Of a stretch of DNA of 64,000 nucleotides, positions 18,353 through 27,174 are shown piece after piece. The stretch comes from Planctomycetes bacterium GWF2_41_51 (lineage in GTDB: Bacteria; Planctomycetota; Phycisphaerae; Sedimentisphaerales; UBA12454). Below the pieces are notes generated by a model, which worked only from the letters and a program-made list of their open reading frames with translations, had not been told where the DNA came from and did no database searches. The stretch spans positions 62,001 to 126,000 of the forward strand of contig MHXZ01000087.1 of the NCBI GenBank assembly GCA_001825665.1, in the 5' to 3' direction. Position numbers and translations under genes: made by a program. Positions within the stretch are counted from its first letter, which is position 1. The number at the start of each line of letters is the position of its first letter.

Positions 18353-19303
18353 ATGGTAGGTAATATGTCTCCTGCAATTTCAATTATCTTGGCCACATAC
18401 AATGGGGAGCGATATTTATCGGACCAAATCGAATCTCTTCTTGCGCAAAATTATAAAGACTGGCAGTTAATCATAAGTGATGACGGTTCGTCTGACAAAA
18501 CTATCGATGTGATAAGAAAATATGTGCGAAAGTATCCGGTTGCAATAAAAGTTTTAAAGAATGAGGCTGGCAATGTCGGTCCGTCACAGAATTTTTTGCG
18601 TCTTCTTGGATGTATTGATACAAATTATGCAATGTTTTGCGATCAGGATGATGTGTGGTTTCCTGAAAAGATTAAAATTACTATGGATAAGATGAAAGAA
18701 ATTGAGGCCAAAGTAAGTATCGTAACTCCGGTGTTAATTCACACAGATCTTGGAGTCGCGGATAGAAATTTAAATGTTATTGCAGACTCTTTCTGGAAAT
18801 ATCAAAACCTCCATCCCGAAAAAGGAAAAACTTTGAATAGACTGCTTGTTCAAAATGTTTTAACCGGATGTACGATGATGATAAATAAGGCGTTGAGAGA
18901 TAAAATAAAATTATTTCCAGAGCAAACGATTATGTACGATTGGTGGATTGCTCTTCTGGCCGCTGCATTTGGGAAAATTGATTATGTGCCGTCAGCAACA
19001 ATATTATACAGACAACATGACAGTAATAACATCGGTGCCAAAGGGTGGAGCTGGTCTTATATAGCAAATATGACAAGATTAAATAAGAGGGAATTTGAAA
19101 ATATTTTGCGAAAAACTCGTGAGCAGGCAAAAGCTTTTTTGGATATTTTTAGAGATGAATTGACAAAGACGCATATAGATCTATTGGAAGCATATTCGTC
19201 TCTCGACCGGCAAAGTTTTTTTGGCAAAAGATTAAATCTGATAAAATACAAATTTTTTAAAATAGGACTTATCAGAAATATTGGGTTGTTTTGGTTTGTA
19301 TGA
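18353..19303 (+). CDS. GT2 glycosyltransferase, rhamnosyltransferase-like
   Basis: This 316-aa soluble GT2 enzyme may instead start at an ATG four codons in (18365). The A-type fold is shown by 'AISIILATYNGERYLSDQI', 'LIISDDGSSDKTIDV' and the donor/metal site 'YAMFCDQDDVWFPEKI', where DQDD is typical of WbbL/RfbG-like transferases. 'YDWWIALLAAAFG' and 'YRQHDSNNIGA' follow in the positions seen in rhamnosyl and related transferases. It probably adds one sugar to the growing repeat unit. The donor is not certain. Confidence 0.85.
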   Translation: MVGNMSPAISIILATYNGERYLSDQIESLLAQNYKDWQLIISDDGSSDKTIDVIRKYVRKYPVAIKVLKNEAGNVGPSQNFLRLLGCIDTNYAMFCDQDDVWFPEKIKITMDKMKEIEAKVSIVTPVLIHTDLGVADRNLNVIADSFWKYQNLHPEKGKTLNRLLVQNVLTGCTMMINKALRDKIKLFPEQTIMYDWWIALLAAAFGKIDYVPSATILYRQHDSNNIGAKGWSWSYIANMTRLNKREFENILRKTREQAKAFLDIFRDELTKTHIDLLEAYSSLDRQSFFGKRLNLIKYKFFKIGLIRNIGLFWFV

Positions 19304-19327
19304 TGGTTTTTACACGAGTTAGACATT

Positions 19328-20236
19328 ATGCCTGAAGCAAAGACTGCTGTTCTTATTTTAACTTTTAACGCGGGACGAAATTTTGAGAATCTGCTTGATG
19401 GTCTGCAGAAACAGACTGTCAAGCCGTCTGAAATTATTGTAGTGGATTCAGATTCCGTTGATGGAACGCCGCAGCTTGCTGCGAGTCGAAATTGCAGGGT
19501 GATTAAAATAAATCGTGTTGACTTTGATCATGGAACCACGAGAAATATGGCTGTAGAATTGGCGGATGGAAGTGAGTTTGTGATATTTCTCACTCAGGAT
19601 GCAATTCCTGCCAATGAGTATATGATTGCCGAGCTAATAAAGCCTATGCAGACAGACACAAATATAGCTATATGTTATGGTCGACAATTGCCTAATCGGG
19701 ATGCTGCCCCATTGGAATGTTTTGCGAGAGAATTTAATTATCCTGATAATTCCATTTTGAAAACTAAGAATGATATAAAGATTATGGGATTGAAAACTTT
19801 TTTTTGTTCTAATACATGTTCAGCAATTAGTTGTTCTATCTTTAACAAACTAAATGGATTTAAAAATAATGTTATAGTAAATGAAGATATGCTTTTTGCT
19901 GCAAAGACCATTATCAATGATTATTCGGTTTATTACTCAGCAGCAGCACAAGTTTATCATAGTCACATATATTCTTTACCATTAATATTTAGACGCTATT
20001 TCAAAATTGGACAGTTCTTTGCTGACAATACAGAAATTCTTAAATATGCAAATCTTGGTGGTTACAGTGGTGATATGTTAAAAGCAGGCATAAAAAGATT
20101 TTGGAAAAAAAGAATGCCATATTGTATTTTTGCGTTGTTTGCCGAATTTGTAATAAAGGTATTTGCTTTCAAACTTGGGTGGTATTTCCAAATGTTATTT
20201 TGTAAGAGACATAATATTATATACTTACAATCCTGA
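19328..20236 (+). CDS. GT2 glycosyltransferase (rhamnosyltransferase-like)
   Basis: This 302-aa GT2 protein has 'TAVLILTFNAGRNFENLL', 'IIVVDSDSVDGT', 'DFDHGTTRNMAVELADG' and 'VIFLTQDAIPANEYM'. The HGxTRN block and the TQDA donor site are characteristic of the dTDP-rhamnosyltransferase RfbF-like subgroup. The C-terminus has a weakly hydrophobic amphipathic segment that could touch the membrane. It is the last gene of the + strand glycan cluster and ends only 25 bases before the convergent - strand gene. No obvious terminator hairpin lies between them. Confidence 0.85.
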   Translation: MPEAKTAVLILTFNAGRNFENLLDGLQKQTVKPSEIIVVDSDSVDGTPQLAASRNCRVIKINRVDFDHGTTRNMAVELADGSEFVIFLTQDAIPANEYMIAELIKPMQTDTNIAICYGRQLPNRDAAPLECFAREFNYPDNSILKTKNDIKIMGLKTFFCSNTCSAISCSIFNKLNGFKNNVIVNEDMLFAAKTIINDYSVYYSAAAQVYHSHIYSLPLIFRRYFKIGQFFADNTEILKYANLGGYSGDMLKAGIKRFWKKRMPYCIFALFAEFVIKVFAFKLGWYFQMLFCKRHNIIYLQS

Positions 20237-20261
20237 TAACCTTTTTTTCAACGTACATCTA

Positions 20262-21731
20262 TCATTTTCTATATATAACTATATCATTAGTTTTTTTCTT
20301 TTCATTGATGTATTTGTATACAATTTTTCCTGACAGTTCTACCATTTCTGCGTTATCTTTTGGATTTTTTAAAAATTTTACGACGTAAGCAACATCTGAT
20401 GGTATACTATTATCTTCATATATTATTTCTTTTCTTTGTGCATAAAAAGTAATTCGCTTATCCGGAACGGCGATGATATCTAGCGGAGAAGTATTATTGT
20501 ACAACCATCTTGCTGCATCTCTATAGCCGTGTTTTTTTTCACCAGTTACTCCCACTAACTTTATAAGACAAATTAGTACCCCCGCGCTTAATAAAATAAA
20601 GAACCATTTTTGTGTATCATTCTGTTTATTTTTATTTCTTTTTATATTAATTGCGCTTAGCCAATCTGAAATTATAACAAGGCCTACGGGTATATAAAAA
20701 GCGGTAAATGCAATCATAGGTAAAAAGTGTCTTCTGCTTATGTAACCATAATTAATATGCAGCATCATCATCATTATTGTATATAAAACTATCAAAGCCA
20801 ATATAAATAATCTCTCATCAGTAAAAAATTTAGTTTGTCTTTGAAAATGATAATAAAGACCGATCATTAACGGTAACATAAAAATATACATTAGATTCTG
20901 ACAAATTCTCTCACCAAATTCACCTAAAGCTTTTAATATGCCTTTAGGTATTACTGATGTTATATAAGTTGGATTTTCCATTTCCTTGAATTCATAATCG
21001 TTAAGGCTTATAATAGTTTTTAACTTTAAAGGTAGAACTTCACCTTTTATTTTCGAATAAAAAAGTGACGGTATCAAAAATCCGATAATTAATATTAACG
21101 TTAAATAAATAGATTTAAACTTGCCAATGGTCTTTGGAACAAATAAACCAATCAATGACCAAAGTATTGCGTATAATACGATTTGGGCGCATTCGGGTCT
21201 GATCATATATCCAAAACCAGCAAATAATCCAGCAGTTGCAAACATCCACCAATTCCCAAGATTGCTTCCATAAATTAGCAATAAAAGCGCAGTTGCAAGA
21301 AATGAAATATGTGGCCATTCCCGAAGAACATCACTGCCATATTCTGCCGGATAGGGCAGAAGAATTAGAATAAATATTCCCCAGAAGCTGTGTTTATTTC
21401 CAACCAGTAGTTTGCCAATAAAATACAGAGGGACAATAGCAAGTAATCTGAATAACAATGTCATACTTTGAGCTGAATATATCCAAATTTGAATAGAGTT
21501 GTTATTAGTAAACCATAGAATCAACTTATGTGCTAACAGAATAAGCAATGGATAAGCCGAATTAGATGTTTTTAATATGTTAATTGGATTTTTTTCAAAA
21601 TTTTGAGCACATCGAATAAAAGAGCAACCGTCATTAGTTATCAAAATTGTTGTAATGATTAAATATATGCCGATACTTAAAGTTATTGACAGCAGTATCA
21701 AAATGTTAATAAAATCTTTTTGTCTGGCCAT
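20262..21731 (-). CDS. GT39-like (ArnT/PMT-type) membrane glycosyltransferase
   Basis: This 489-aa protein has about ten to twelve hydrophobic helices. 'VLREWPHISFLATALLLL' and the short soluble C-terminus ('DIIAVPDKRITFYAQRKE') match the dolichyl/undecaprenyl-phosphate-sugar-dependent GT-C transferases (ArnT/PMT family). The first external loop after helix 1 carries 'NDGCSFIRCAQNFEKNP', with an Asp in the place of the catalytic acid. It would add a sugar from a polyprenyl donor on the outer side of the membrane. It is read towards the + strand cluster and follows the initiating transferase gene by 14 bases. Confidence 0.7.
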   Translation of the reverse strand: MARQKDFINILILLSITLSIGIYLIITTILITNDGCSFIRCAQNFEKNPINILKTSNSAYPLLILLAHKLILWFTNNNSIQIWIYSAQSMTLLFRLLAIVPLYFIGKLLVGNKHSFWGIFILILLPYPAEYGSDVLREWPHISFLATALLLLIYGSNLGNWWMFATAGLFAGFGYMIRPECAQIVLYAILWSLIGLFVPKTIGKFKSIYLTLILIIGFLIPSLFYSKIKGEVLPLKLKTIISLNDYEFKEMENPTYITSVIPKGILKALGEFGERICQNLMYIFMLPLMIGLYYHFQRQTKFFTDERLFILALIVLYTIMMMMLHINYGYISRRHFLPMIAFTAFYIPVGLVIISDWLSAINIKRNKNKQNDTQKWFFILLSAGVLICLIKLVGVTGEKKHGYRDAARWLYNNTSPLDIIAVPDKRITFYAQRKEIIYEDNSIPSDVAYVVKFLKNPKDNAEMVELSGKIVYKYINEKKKTNDIVIYRK

Positions 21732-21745
21732 AATTTAGAAACCAT

Positions 21746-23152
21746 TTAATATGCGTTTTTGCCCTTTAAAATATGCCACGGCGTACTTAGTAGAATCCAA
21801 ATATCAAACAACCATGACCAATTATTAACGTAATACATATCATATAACAATCTTTTTTTAAGAGAAGTGTCCCCCCGTAAGTCATGGATTTGTGCCCATC
21901 CGGTCATACCTGTCTTAATTTTATGTCTAAGCATGTAATTTTTGTATTCTTCCGAAAATTGTTTTGCATACATTGGTTGTTCTGGTCTGGGTCCAACAAG
22001 ACTCATTTCGCCTTTTAATACATTTATAAATTGTGGAAGCTCGTCAAGACTGAATCTTCGAAGTAATGCTCCAACTCTGGTACATCTGACATCATTGCGT
22101 TTTGTCCATTGAGCAACGTTTTTTGAATCATTATTAATTTGCATGGTTCGAAACTTAATTATCTCAAATTCCTGTCGTCCAATACCAATTCGTTTTTGTT
22201 TGTAGAAAACTGGCCCTTTATCACTTATTTTTATTAACAGAGCGATAAATGCCATCGGCACCATGCATACGATTAATAACAACAGAGCGATAATACGGTC
22301 AAAAACTTCTTTTGATATAATATTAATGCCGTTTAGCGGAGAATCGGCCGCCGAAAATAAGACAGTAGACCCTATATGAATTATTGTAATTTTGCCTATT
22401 GAAGCCAGGTCTCCCCAATCGGGAATAATGCGAATCGTTATTCCCGAATATTGTAAAGTTTTAAGAATATGGTAGGCTCTTCTGGATTCATCCCCCTTTA
22501 CCGCAAGATAAATCTCGTCGACATTGTGAGTTTCAACTATTTCACTTAGCTTTTCAATAGGGCCATATACAGGTATGTTCATGATTGTTGTGCCTATATA
22601 GGCCGGGTTATTATCTATAAAAAATGCACACTTAAATCCAAGCCATGGAGATTCCTCAATATTTTTCATCAATTGTATAGCGGTTGGTACGGTTCCGATG
22701 ATTGTATAATAACGCAGATTATAACCTTTAGAACGCAATTTTTGCATTATTAACATTATAGTAAAATGCGAAAAGATTAAACCAAATAGTTCAAAAACAA
22801 TAAATAGCCCCAGCAACTTTCGCGAATACGGAACATCCTGCAGATAGTAAAAAAATGCCAGTATTATCAAACTGCTTAAGACAACTGCATTAAAAATATT
22901 TTTCAGTTGTAAAAATAAATTTTGTGTGCGTTTAGGCTTGTAAAAACCGGTAAAATAACAACACAAGTAACAGATGAGAATTATTGGCAATGTTAGTACA
23001 AGGTGTCTTTTAAAATTGGGAATAGACTTTTCCGCAGAGAATATATGCGAATAAAACCGAATGTAATAAGCGAAAATCCAAACAAGGAATATAATGAAAA
23101 TATCGCTAACTGAACGTATTAGAGACACGAAAGTTGCATATCTTTTTAACAT
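21746..23152 (-). CDS. Polyprenyl-phosphate sugar-1-phosphate transferase (WcaJ/WbaP/PssY type)
   Basis: This 468-aa initiating enzyme has four N-terminal transmembrane helices and a Rossmann-like CoA-binding middle ('[16 protein letters not shown]'). The C-terminal catalytic domain has a membrane re-entrant helix ('[17 protein letters not shown]'). '[20 protein letters not shown]', 'FRTM' and '[20 protein letters not shown]' are the catalytic landmarks, including the DE pair. It loads the first sugar-1-phosphate onto undecaprenyl phosphate and so starts the glycan made by the cluster. It begins the - strand pair. Confidence 0.92.
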   Translation of the reverse strand: MLKRYATFVSLIRSVSDIFIIFLVWIFAYYIRFYSHIFSAEKSIPNFKRHLVLTLPIILICYLCCYFTGFYKPKRTQNLFLQLKNIFNAVVLSSLIILAFFYYLQDVPYSRKLLGLFIVFELFGLIFSHFTIMLIMQKLRSKGYNLRYYTIIGTVPTAIQLMKNIEESPWLGFKCAFFIDNNPAYIGTTIMNIPVYGPIEKLSEIVETHNVDEIYLAVKGDESRRAYHILKTLQYSGITIRIIPDWGDLASIGKITIIHIGSTVLFSAADSPLNGINIISKEVFDRIIALLLLIVCMVPMAFIALLIKISDKGPVFYKQKRIGIGRQEFEIIKFRTMQINNDSKNVAQWTKRNDVRCTRVGALLRRFSLDELPQFINVLKGEMSLVGPRPEQPMYAKQFSEEYKNYMLRHKIKTGMTGWAQIHDLRGDTSLKKRLLYDMYYVNNWSWLFDIWILLSTPWHILKGKNAY

Positions 23153-23172
23153 TAGGAGATTACCTTCTTTTT

Positions 23173-23214
23173 AAGCTAGATTATACATTAAAATTTTTAA
23201 TATTTCTCTAGCTT
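23173..23214. promoter_or_regulatory. Inverted repeat AAGCTAGA/TCTAGCTT in the upstream region of the WcaJ-type gene
   Basis: Eight-base arms (23173-23180 and 23207-23214) flank an AT-only spacer. On the - strand a TATAAT sits at 23180-23185, inside this structure and 28 bases before the start codon. No good -35 box is seen. The arrangement suits an operator over a promoter. The role is inferred from position only. Confidence 0.35.
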
Positions 23215-23314
23215 ATTTTTAAGTTTTTTCCAAAATAGCGATAAAATGGTGCATCTTAAGCAAAACAATATAATTGACCTCTGCTGAAACCTCGAAGTTT
23301 GAAAATCAAAAGGC

Positions 23315-23344
23315 TTGACAATAATTGCATCAAGTGTCTATAAT
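23315..23344 (+). promoter_or_regulatory. Sigma-70 promoter of the tRNA-Arg gene
   Basis: A perfect TTGACA (23315-23320) and a perfect TATAAT (23339-23344) are separated by 18 bases, and the tRNA starts 20 bases downstream. This is the cleanest promoter in the window. Confidence 0.8.
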
Positions 23345-23364
23345 ACAAAGACTTAGACCTTTAC

Positions 23365-23438
23365 GCGCCCGTAGCTCAATTGGATAGAGTCACGGACTTC
23401 GAATCCGAAGGTTGCAGGTTCGAGTCCTGCCGGGCGCA
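23365..23438 (+). tRNA. tRNA-Arg (anticodon TCG)
   Basis: A 74-base cloverleaf is visible. The 7-bp acceptor stem is GCGCCCG/CGGGCGC. The anticodon loop CTTCGAA has T33 and the anticodon TCG at 23399-23401. The T arm is GCAGG-TTCGAGT-CCTGC and the discriminator base is A. CCA is not encoded. A tyrosine recombinase gene lies 110 bases downstream and reads towards the tRNA, so its 3' half is a likely attachment site. Confidence 0.95.
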
Positions 23439-23548
23439 ATTCATAACATCATAATTAGTAAGCAGTTATGTTTATCAGCTTATTTGCTTATTACCCCAAA
23501 AAGGGACGCTGCAACAAAACTGCAACAGAATCTGACTTTGGCACCTTA

Positions 23549-24682
23549 TCAAAAAGTTGCTCTCGCACGGTCAACAAGGTTATTGTTGACAGCCAGATAA
23601 AACTTCCTCGTGGTTTCAAATGTTGAATGCCCCGCCAAATTCATAACCTCAAATTCGCTAAGCCCTCGTTCAAGCCATCTGCTCAAACAAGTTCTTCTAA
23701 GGTCATGAAATTCAAAATCTTTAAGACCAGCCATCTTTAATATGTTCTGGAACTGTCGGGTAAAATTATTTATTGGGCATTTACCGTGTTCTTCGAACCA
23801 TTTACCTGATTTACGAACATTTCGGATGTAGTCATATCGTTCAGAAGGGACAAATACATAAGGATAACCCTCGGATACAATACTTTGCAATTCAGCTAAC
23901 ATTGTTACTACTTGATCAGTCAAAGGCAGCTTCCGCCTGTCTGTGTCCTTGATTCGCCATAACCAGGTAAAATCTGAATCCGGCTTTGGTGAAACCTCAA
24001 TTGTCTTTTTATCAAAGTCGATATCACGCCAAGTGATGTTGAGAAGTTCACCTCTTCGCATTGCGGTGCATAGAGCTAATTTGATAAGTAATTCCCATTG
24101 AAGGTAATTCTTCGTTGCCTGATATTGTGTTGCTGCTTTTATCAGCGTTTCACAATCTTGCGGACTCAAAATACGCACCAGTTTTTTAGCTACTTTCGGC
24201 TGCTTGATAAAATGCAATGGGTTTTCTTCAAGTTGTCTACGTTCTAATGCTAACTGAAATATCCTTTTAAGATGTCGAAGTTTTTTACCTACAGTTGCGG
24301 GTGAATTTCCTTTTTCCAAAAAATGTTGCAAAAAGTATTCGCCATCCTGATGTTTGACATTCAAATAATCAATGTCGCCGATGCATTTAATAAAATCTCG
24401 CATAGCCATTTTTGCTTCTCGAAGAGTGCTTTCTCTGACTTGATGCTTTGTTCTTTTGGTGTAATCCCCAATAAGCTGGCTTAATCTCATTGATTCCGGA
24501 CCAACATAATTATTCGTAAGTTCATTTTCCAGTTCAGAACATTGTTTTAAAGCTTTTCGCTTATCAGCATGACCTAAAGATTTTTGCTTTCGTTTGCCGT
24601 TAGAGTCAAAATAAATCATATAATATGTGAAAGAGCGGCCATCAGAAGATGGTCTCTGCCAGAGCGTTACCAGCTTTTTCAT
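23549..24682 (-). CDS. Tyrosine recombinase / integrase of the tRNA-Arg-linked element
   Basis: This 377-aa phage-type integrase has three parts. An N-terminal arm-binding region comes first ('DGRSFTYYMIYFDSNGKRKQ'). A SAM-like core-binding domain occupies about 60-150. The catalytic domain keeps all the key residues: Arg in 'TAMRRGELLNITWRDID', Lys in 'WRIKDTDRRKLPLT', 'FHDLRRTCLS' (H-x-x-R), 'AGHSTFETT' (His) and the nucleophile Tyr in 'KFYLAV'. It ends 110 bases from tRNA-Arg, the usual position for an integrase that uses the tRNA 3' end as attB. It is the last gene of the - strand element operon, or is separately expressed behind the palindrome at 24734. Confidence 0.93.
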   Translation of the reverse strand: MKKLVTLWQRPSSDGRSFTYYMIYFDSNGKRKQKSLGHADKRKALKQCSELENELTNNYVGPESMRLSQLIGDYTKRTKHQVRESTLREAKMAMRDFIKCIGDIDYLNVKHQDGEYFLQHFLEKGNSPATVGKKLRHLKRIFQLALERRQLEENPLHFIKQPKVAKKLVRILSPQDCETLIKAATQYQATKNYLQWELLIKLALCTAMRRGELLNITWRDIDFDKKTIEVSPKPDSDFTWLWRIKDTDRRKLPLTDQVVTMLAELQSIVSEGYPYVFVPSERYDYIRNVRKSGKWFEEHGKCPINNFTRQFQNILKMAGLKDFEFHDLRRTCLSRWLERGLSEFEVMNLAGHSTFETTRKFYLAVNNNLVDRARATF

Positions 24683-24733
24683 ATTGTCATTCCTTTCTGA
24701 CTTATGAAACTGGTTAGGCTCGGATTAACCCAA

Positions 24734-24753
24734 ACCATATTATATAATATGGT
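24734..24753. promoter_or_regulatory. Perfect 20-bp palindrome between the integrase and Xis-like genes
   Basis: ACCATATTATATAATATGGT is identical to its reverse complement. It lies in the 88-base gap between the Xis-like gene and the integrase start. A nearby GGTTA...TAACC pair adds to the dyad symmetry. It is likely an operator or an integrase/Xis binding site controlling excision. Confidence 0.5.
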
Positions 24754-24770
24754 CGATATTAGCGCAAGTA

Positions 24771-25037
24771 TTATTTTGCAGCAATTGTTTTGGTTCTGAT
24801 CCATTCCACAATGGCCTCTCGCGGATAAAGAGCTTTTCCGCATATATGAATTCTTGGCAAACCGTGCATACGTTTAAGATTTTCAATAACATTATGATAA
24901 TCTTCCGAATTACTGATTTGAGGAATCCTTAGAAAAATTATCAATTCTTCCTCTGTCATTAAATCAGGAAAAATTTCTGGTCTTTGAGACCGAACTTTAA
25001 CATTGTCCATAACAGCATTGTTGATTTCATTCTGCAT
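24771..25037 (-). CDS. Excisionase-like helix-turn-helix protein
   Basis: This 88-aa protein has the winged HTH_17/Xis layout: 'LMTEEELIIFLRIPQ', a recognition helix around 'IENLKRMHGLPRI', then the wing 'CGKALYPREAIVEWIRTK'. In these proteins the wing strand and the EW-helix end are very well conserved. It overlaps the primase gene by 11 bases and precedes the integrase. It fits a recombination directionality factor that controls excision of the element, or a small transcriptional regulator. Confidence 0.75.
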   Translation of the reverse strand: MQNEINNAVMDNVKVRSQRPEIFPDLMTEEELIIFLRIPQISNSEDYHNVIENLKRMHGLPRIHICGKALYPREAIVEWIRTKTIAAK

Positions 25038-26061
25038 TGTTATTTTTCAGCTTTGCATAAAAACAATTTTGATTTTTACAATATTTTTTCAACACCTGAT
25101 TATCACAGCCGGCAAATCCAGGATGCTCAATGGCAAACTCAGTTATTCGTTCAATACTATCCAGATCTCTGATAGGATTGCGGTTGTCAATATTCCCCAA
25201 TCTCTCCACTATTTCATAATAGTGCATATTCAAGTAGCTATAGTATCTTGCCAACAGCAAATATGTGTCATGCCTGATGCCATCAGGAAGAATCGTTTTT
25301 TCAATTTCTTTTATACATGGCGGTATGCGCCAGCCGTGTTTAAATTTTATGTTCAATTTTTTTATAGATGAAAATTGGTTGTTTTTATTTTTCATACATT
25401 TTATTGCTTCGCGATACCAATGAATTGCAGTCGCAGATGGTTTAGAGTTACAAAATGATTCCTCCGGTCTTGGTGATTTTGAAATTTCTAAAATTCCGGA
25501 AACATCAATGTCCCTCAATTCTTCAAAAGTCAGAGGAATTTTATACAAATTACTTTTGCTGTTAATTGAATTGGATAACCTGAAAATTCTTTTATTTGTA
25601 TAAACAGCTTGATCGATGAATTTTGCTCCTGACTGTTCTGCTTTTTTAGCCATTTTTTTATACATAGGGAGTATATGTGGTGAATAAAATGCACTAAAAA
25701 CTTCACATGGTACAATTACATGAAAACCCTTATTTCCACTGAAAAAGATTTCGATTTGATTCTCCGTCAATTTAATCCTGTCCATTATCATTTCACATAA
25801 ACAGATAGCACTTTCTTTAGCTGCTGATAGGTTATCTTTGGAATCAATGTCAAAGAACATCGAGATAATAAATTCAGAATCAAATGAAGGTTCAAGATGC
25901 TGAGAAATTCCGTAAAAAATATCTGTGTTATTGAATTGTTTTCTGAAATTTTCAATTACCTGAATATTTTCAGAATGTATGAATTGCCCCCTTATCATTT
26001 TGCCATTTGGCAAAAGTGCTGCATATTCATTCCATTTATATGATTTATTGTCTTGTGTCAT
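25027..26061 (-). CDS. Archaeo-eukaryotic primase (AEP) small-subunit-like protein
   Basis: The 344-aa protein carries the AEP catalytic triad. D71-x-D73 lies in 'ISMFFDIDSKD', the nucleotide-binding motif is 'FFSGNKGFHVIVP' (H114), and a third acidic residue (D149) in 'FIDQAVYT' is followed by 'RIFRLSNSIN'. This is the PriS pattern FDxD...SGxxGxH...D...RlpxS. The C-terminal half ends in Cys/His residues ('HPGFAGCDNQ', 'CKNQNCFYAK') that could bind metal. No helicase is fused to it. It may prime replication of the element or have been co-opted for another nucleotidyl-transfer role. It shares one base with the lipoprotein gene (TAATG). Confidence 0.82.
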   Translation of the reverse strand: MTQDNKSYKWNEYAALLPNGKMIRGQFIHSENIQVIENFRKQFNNTDIFYGISQHLEPSFDSEFIISMFFDIDSKDNLSAAKESAICLCEMIMDRIKLTENQIEIFFSGNKGFHVIVPCEVFSAFYSPHILPMYKKMAKKAEQSGAKFIDQAVYTNKRIFRLSNSINSKSNLYKIPLTFEELRDIDVSGILEISKSPRPEESFCNSKPSATAIHWYREAIKCMKNKNNQFSSIKKLNIKFKHGWRIPPCIKEIEKTILPDGIRHDTYLLLARYYSYLNMHYYEIVERLGNIDNRNPIRDLDSIERITEFAIEHPGFAGCDNQVLKKYCKNQNCFYAKLKNNNAE

Positions 26062-26594
26062 TATTTTTTCACAGACATATAGAAGGATACCATTTTGGGC
26101 GGAAACAAAGCTGACGATGGAAAAGTTAAAAGGCTCATATTTTTAGCCTGCCTGAAATAATGTTCTGCTGAGTTGATATCGCCTCTCTGGTAGTAAATAG
26201 CCCCTAAATATATCAAAGATTCCACCTGAATATATTCAGATGTATTTTCATTAATAAGTTTTTGAAACATTGCTTCTGACTTTTCCCAGTTTAAATTTTG
26301 GTAATCATAAATAGCATCGTCTCTCATTGATTGATAATCAGGCTCTTTTGAAACAGGTTCTACTATGACAGGCTGTGGTTTAGGGGCAGGCTGATAAGTT
26401 TTAACTACCGGAGTATTATGGATAACAGGTTTTTGCTTTAGAGCCTCATCTGCAATTGCGGTACCCACGATAACAGCACCAACAGTCAATACTTCAACAC
26501 AACCTGCAATCATCAAAGAAGCAGGGATAATAACTATGAAGCATAGTATCTGTATTACTTTACAAGATATTTTTTTATCATTCATTACTGACAT
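26061..26594 (-). CDS. TPR-containing lipoprotein
   Basis: The start is set at the ATG at 26594, 7 bases after a GGAGG. The 177-aa product has a signal peptide ending in a lipobox ('ASLMIAGC', Cys at about 32), then a Pro-rich linker ('HTPVVKTYQPAPKPQP'). The tetratricopeptide-like region has the pattern 'LIYLGAIYYQRGDINSAE'. It is probably a membrane-anchored scaffold of the operon's complex. Its start lies inside the end of the J-like gene, so the two are coupled. Confidence 0.72.
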   Translation of the reverse strand: MSVMNDKKISCKVIQILCFIVIIPASLMIAGCVEVLTVGAVIVGTAIADEALKQKPVIHNTPVVKTYQPAPKPQPVIVEPVSKEPDYQSMRDDAIYDYQNLNWEKSEAMFQKLINENTSEYIQVESLIYLGAIYYQRGDINSAEHYFRQAKNMSLLTFPSSALFPPKMVSFYMSVKK

Positions 26595-27174
26595 ATACAG
26601 TCCTCCTGTCAAAATTAACTTTTATCAAGAGACGTCCTCTCCGTTTGATTTTAAAATATTTATCTATTAGTTTTTCATTGGACCTGAGAACCAGGTAATG
26701 TTTGCCTTCCATAACTTTAAAAGCTTCTATTTGGCCGCTTTGGCCGATTTTCCTGCCATCGAGTTCAACATCACACCATGGAACTGATAGAACACGAAAC
26801 TGAGCCATTCTTTTTTGCTTGTAATTGCTGTAAGCACTCATACAAACAATTAAAATTATAAGCATAAAAAAGCCTGCAATCCAAATCCCTGCTATTTCAA
26901 TCTGTTTTTGATTGATTGAAGTGTAAGCCGGTGCAGAAGCATATTGTGGCATTGATTGCTGATGGCTGGCGCCCGCATACGTTCTCTTTAAACTTTCCCA
27001 AGCTGTAATAAGCTGGGTTATTTTTCTTTCTGCCTCATGTCTTACTGACATGTCATTACCGGGTACTATTTTGTTTCTGAGTTTCTGGAGCGTCTTCTCA
27101 TATACCTGTTTTGTTTCATCAAAACCGGCATTGTCATTGATACCCATAATTTGCCTGGCTTCCAATTCAGTCAT
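26578..27174 (-). CDS. J-domain-like membrane protein with C-terminal PEGA-like domain
   Basis: The ATG at 27174 follows AAGGGAA; a longer in-frame start adds an unlikely tail. The 198-aa protein begins with a helical region ('EARQIMGINDNAGFDETKQV', 'ITQLITAWESLKRTYAG') that has the layout of a DnaJ domain, although the HPD motif is absent. One transmembrane helix (about 95-115, 'IWIAGFFMLIILIVCM') follows. The C-terminus, with 'WCDVELDGRKIGQSGQ', looks like a PEGA beta-domain. Presence beside an Hsp70 and a GrpE-like gene supports a co-chaperone role. The missing HPD is a reservation, since HPD normally triggers the Hsp70 ATPase. The start overlaps the vWA gene by 8 bases. Confidence 0.6.
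   Translation of the reverse strand: MTELEARQIMGINDNAGFDETKQVYEKTLQKLRNKIVPGNDMSVRHEAERKITQLITAWESLKRTYAGASHQQSMPQYASAPAYTSINQKQIEIAGIWIAGFFMLIILIVCMSAYSNYKQKRMAQFRVLSVPWCDVELDGRKIGQSGQIEAFKVMEGKHYLVLRSNEKLIDKYFKIKRRGRLLIKVNFDRRTVYVSNE

Noticed and set aside
23412-23600. A + strand frame starting inside tRNA-Arg
   Set aside because: It is a shadow of the tRNA and of the integrase 3' end.
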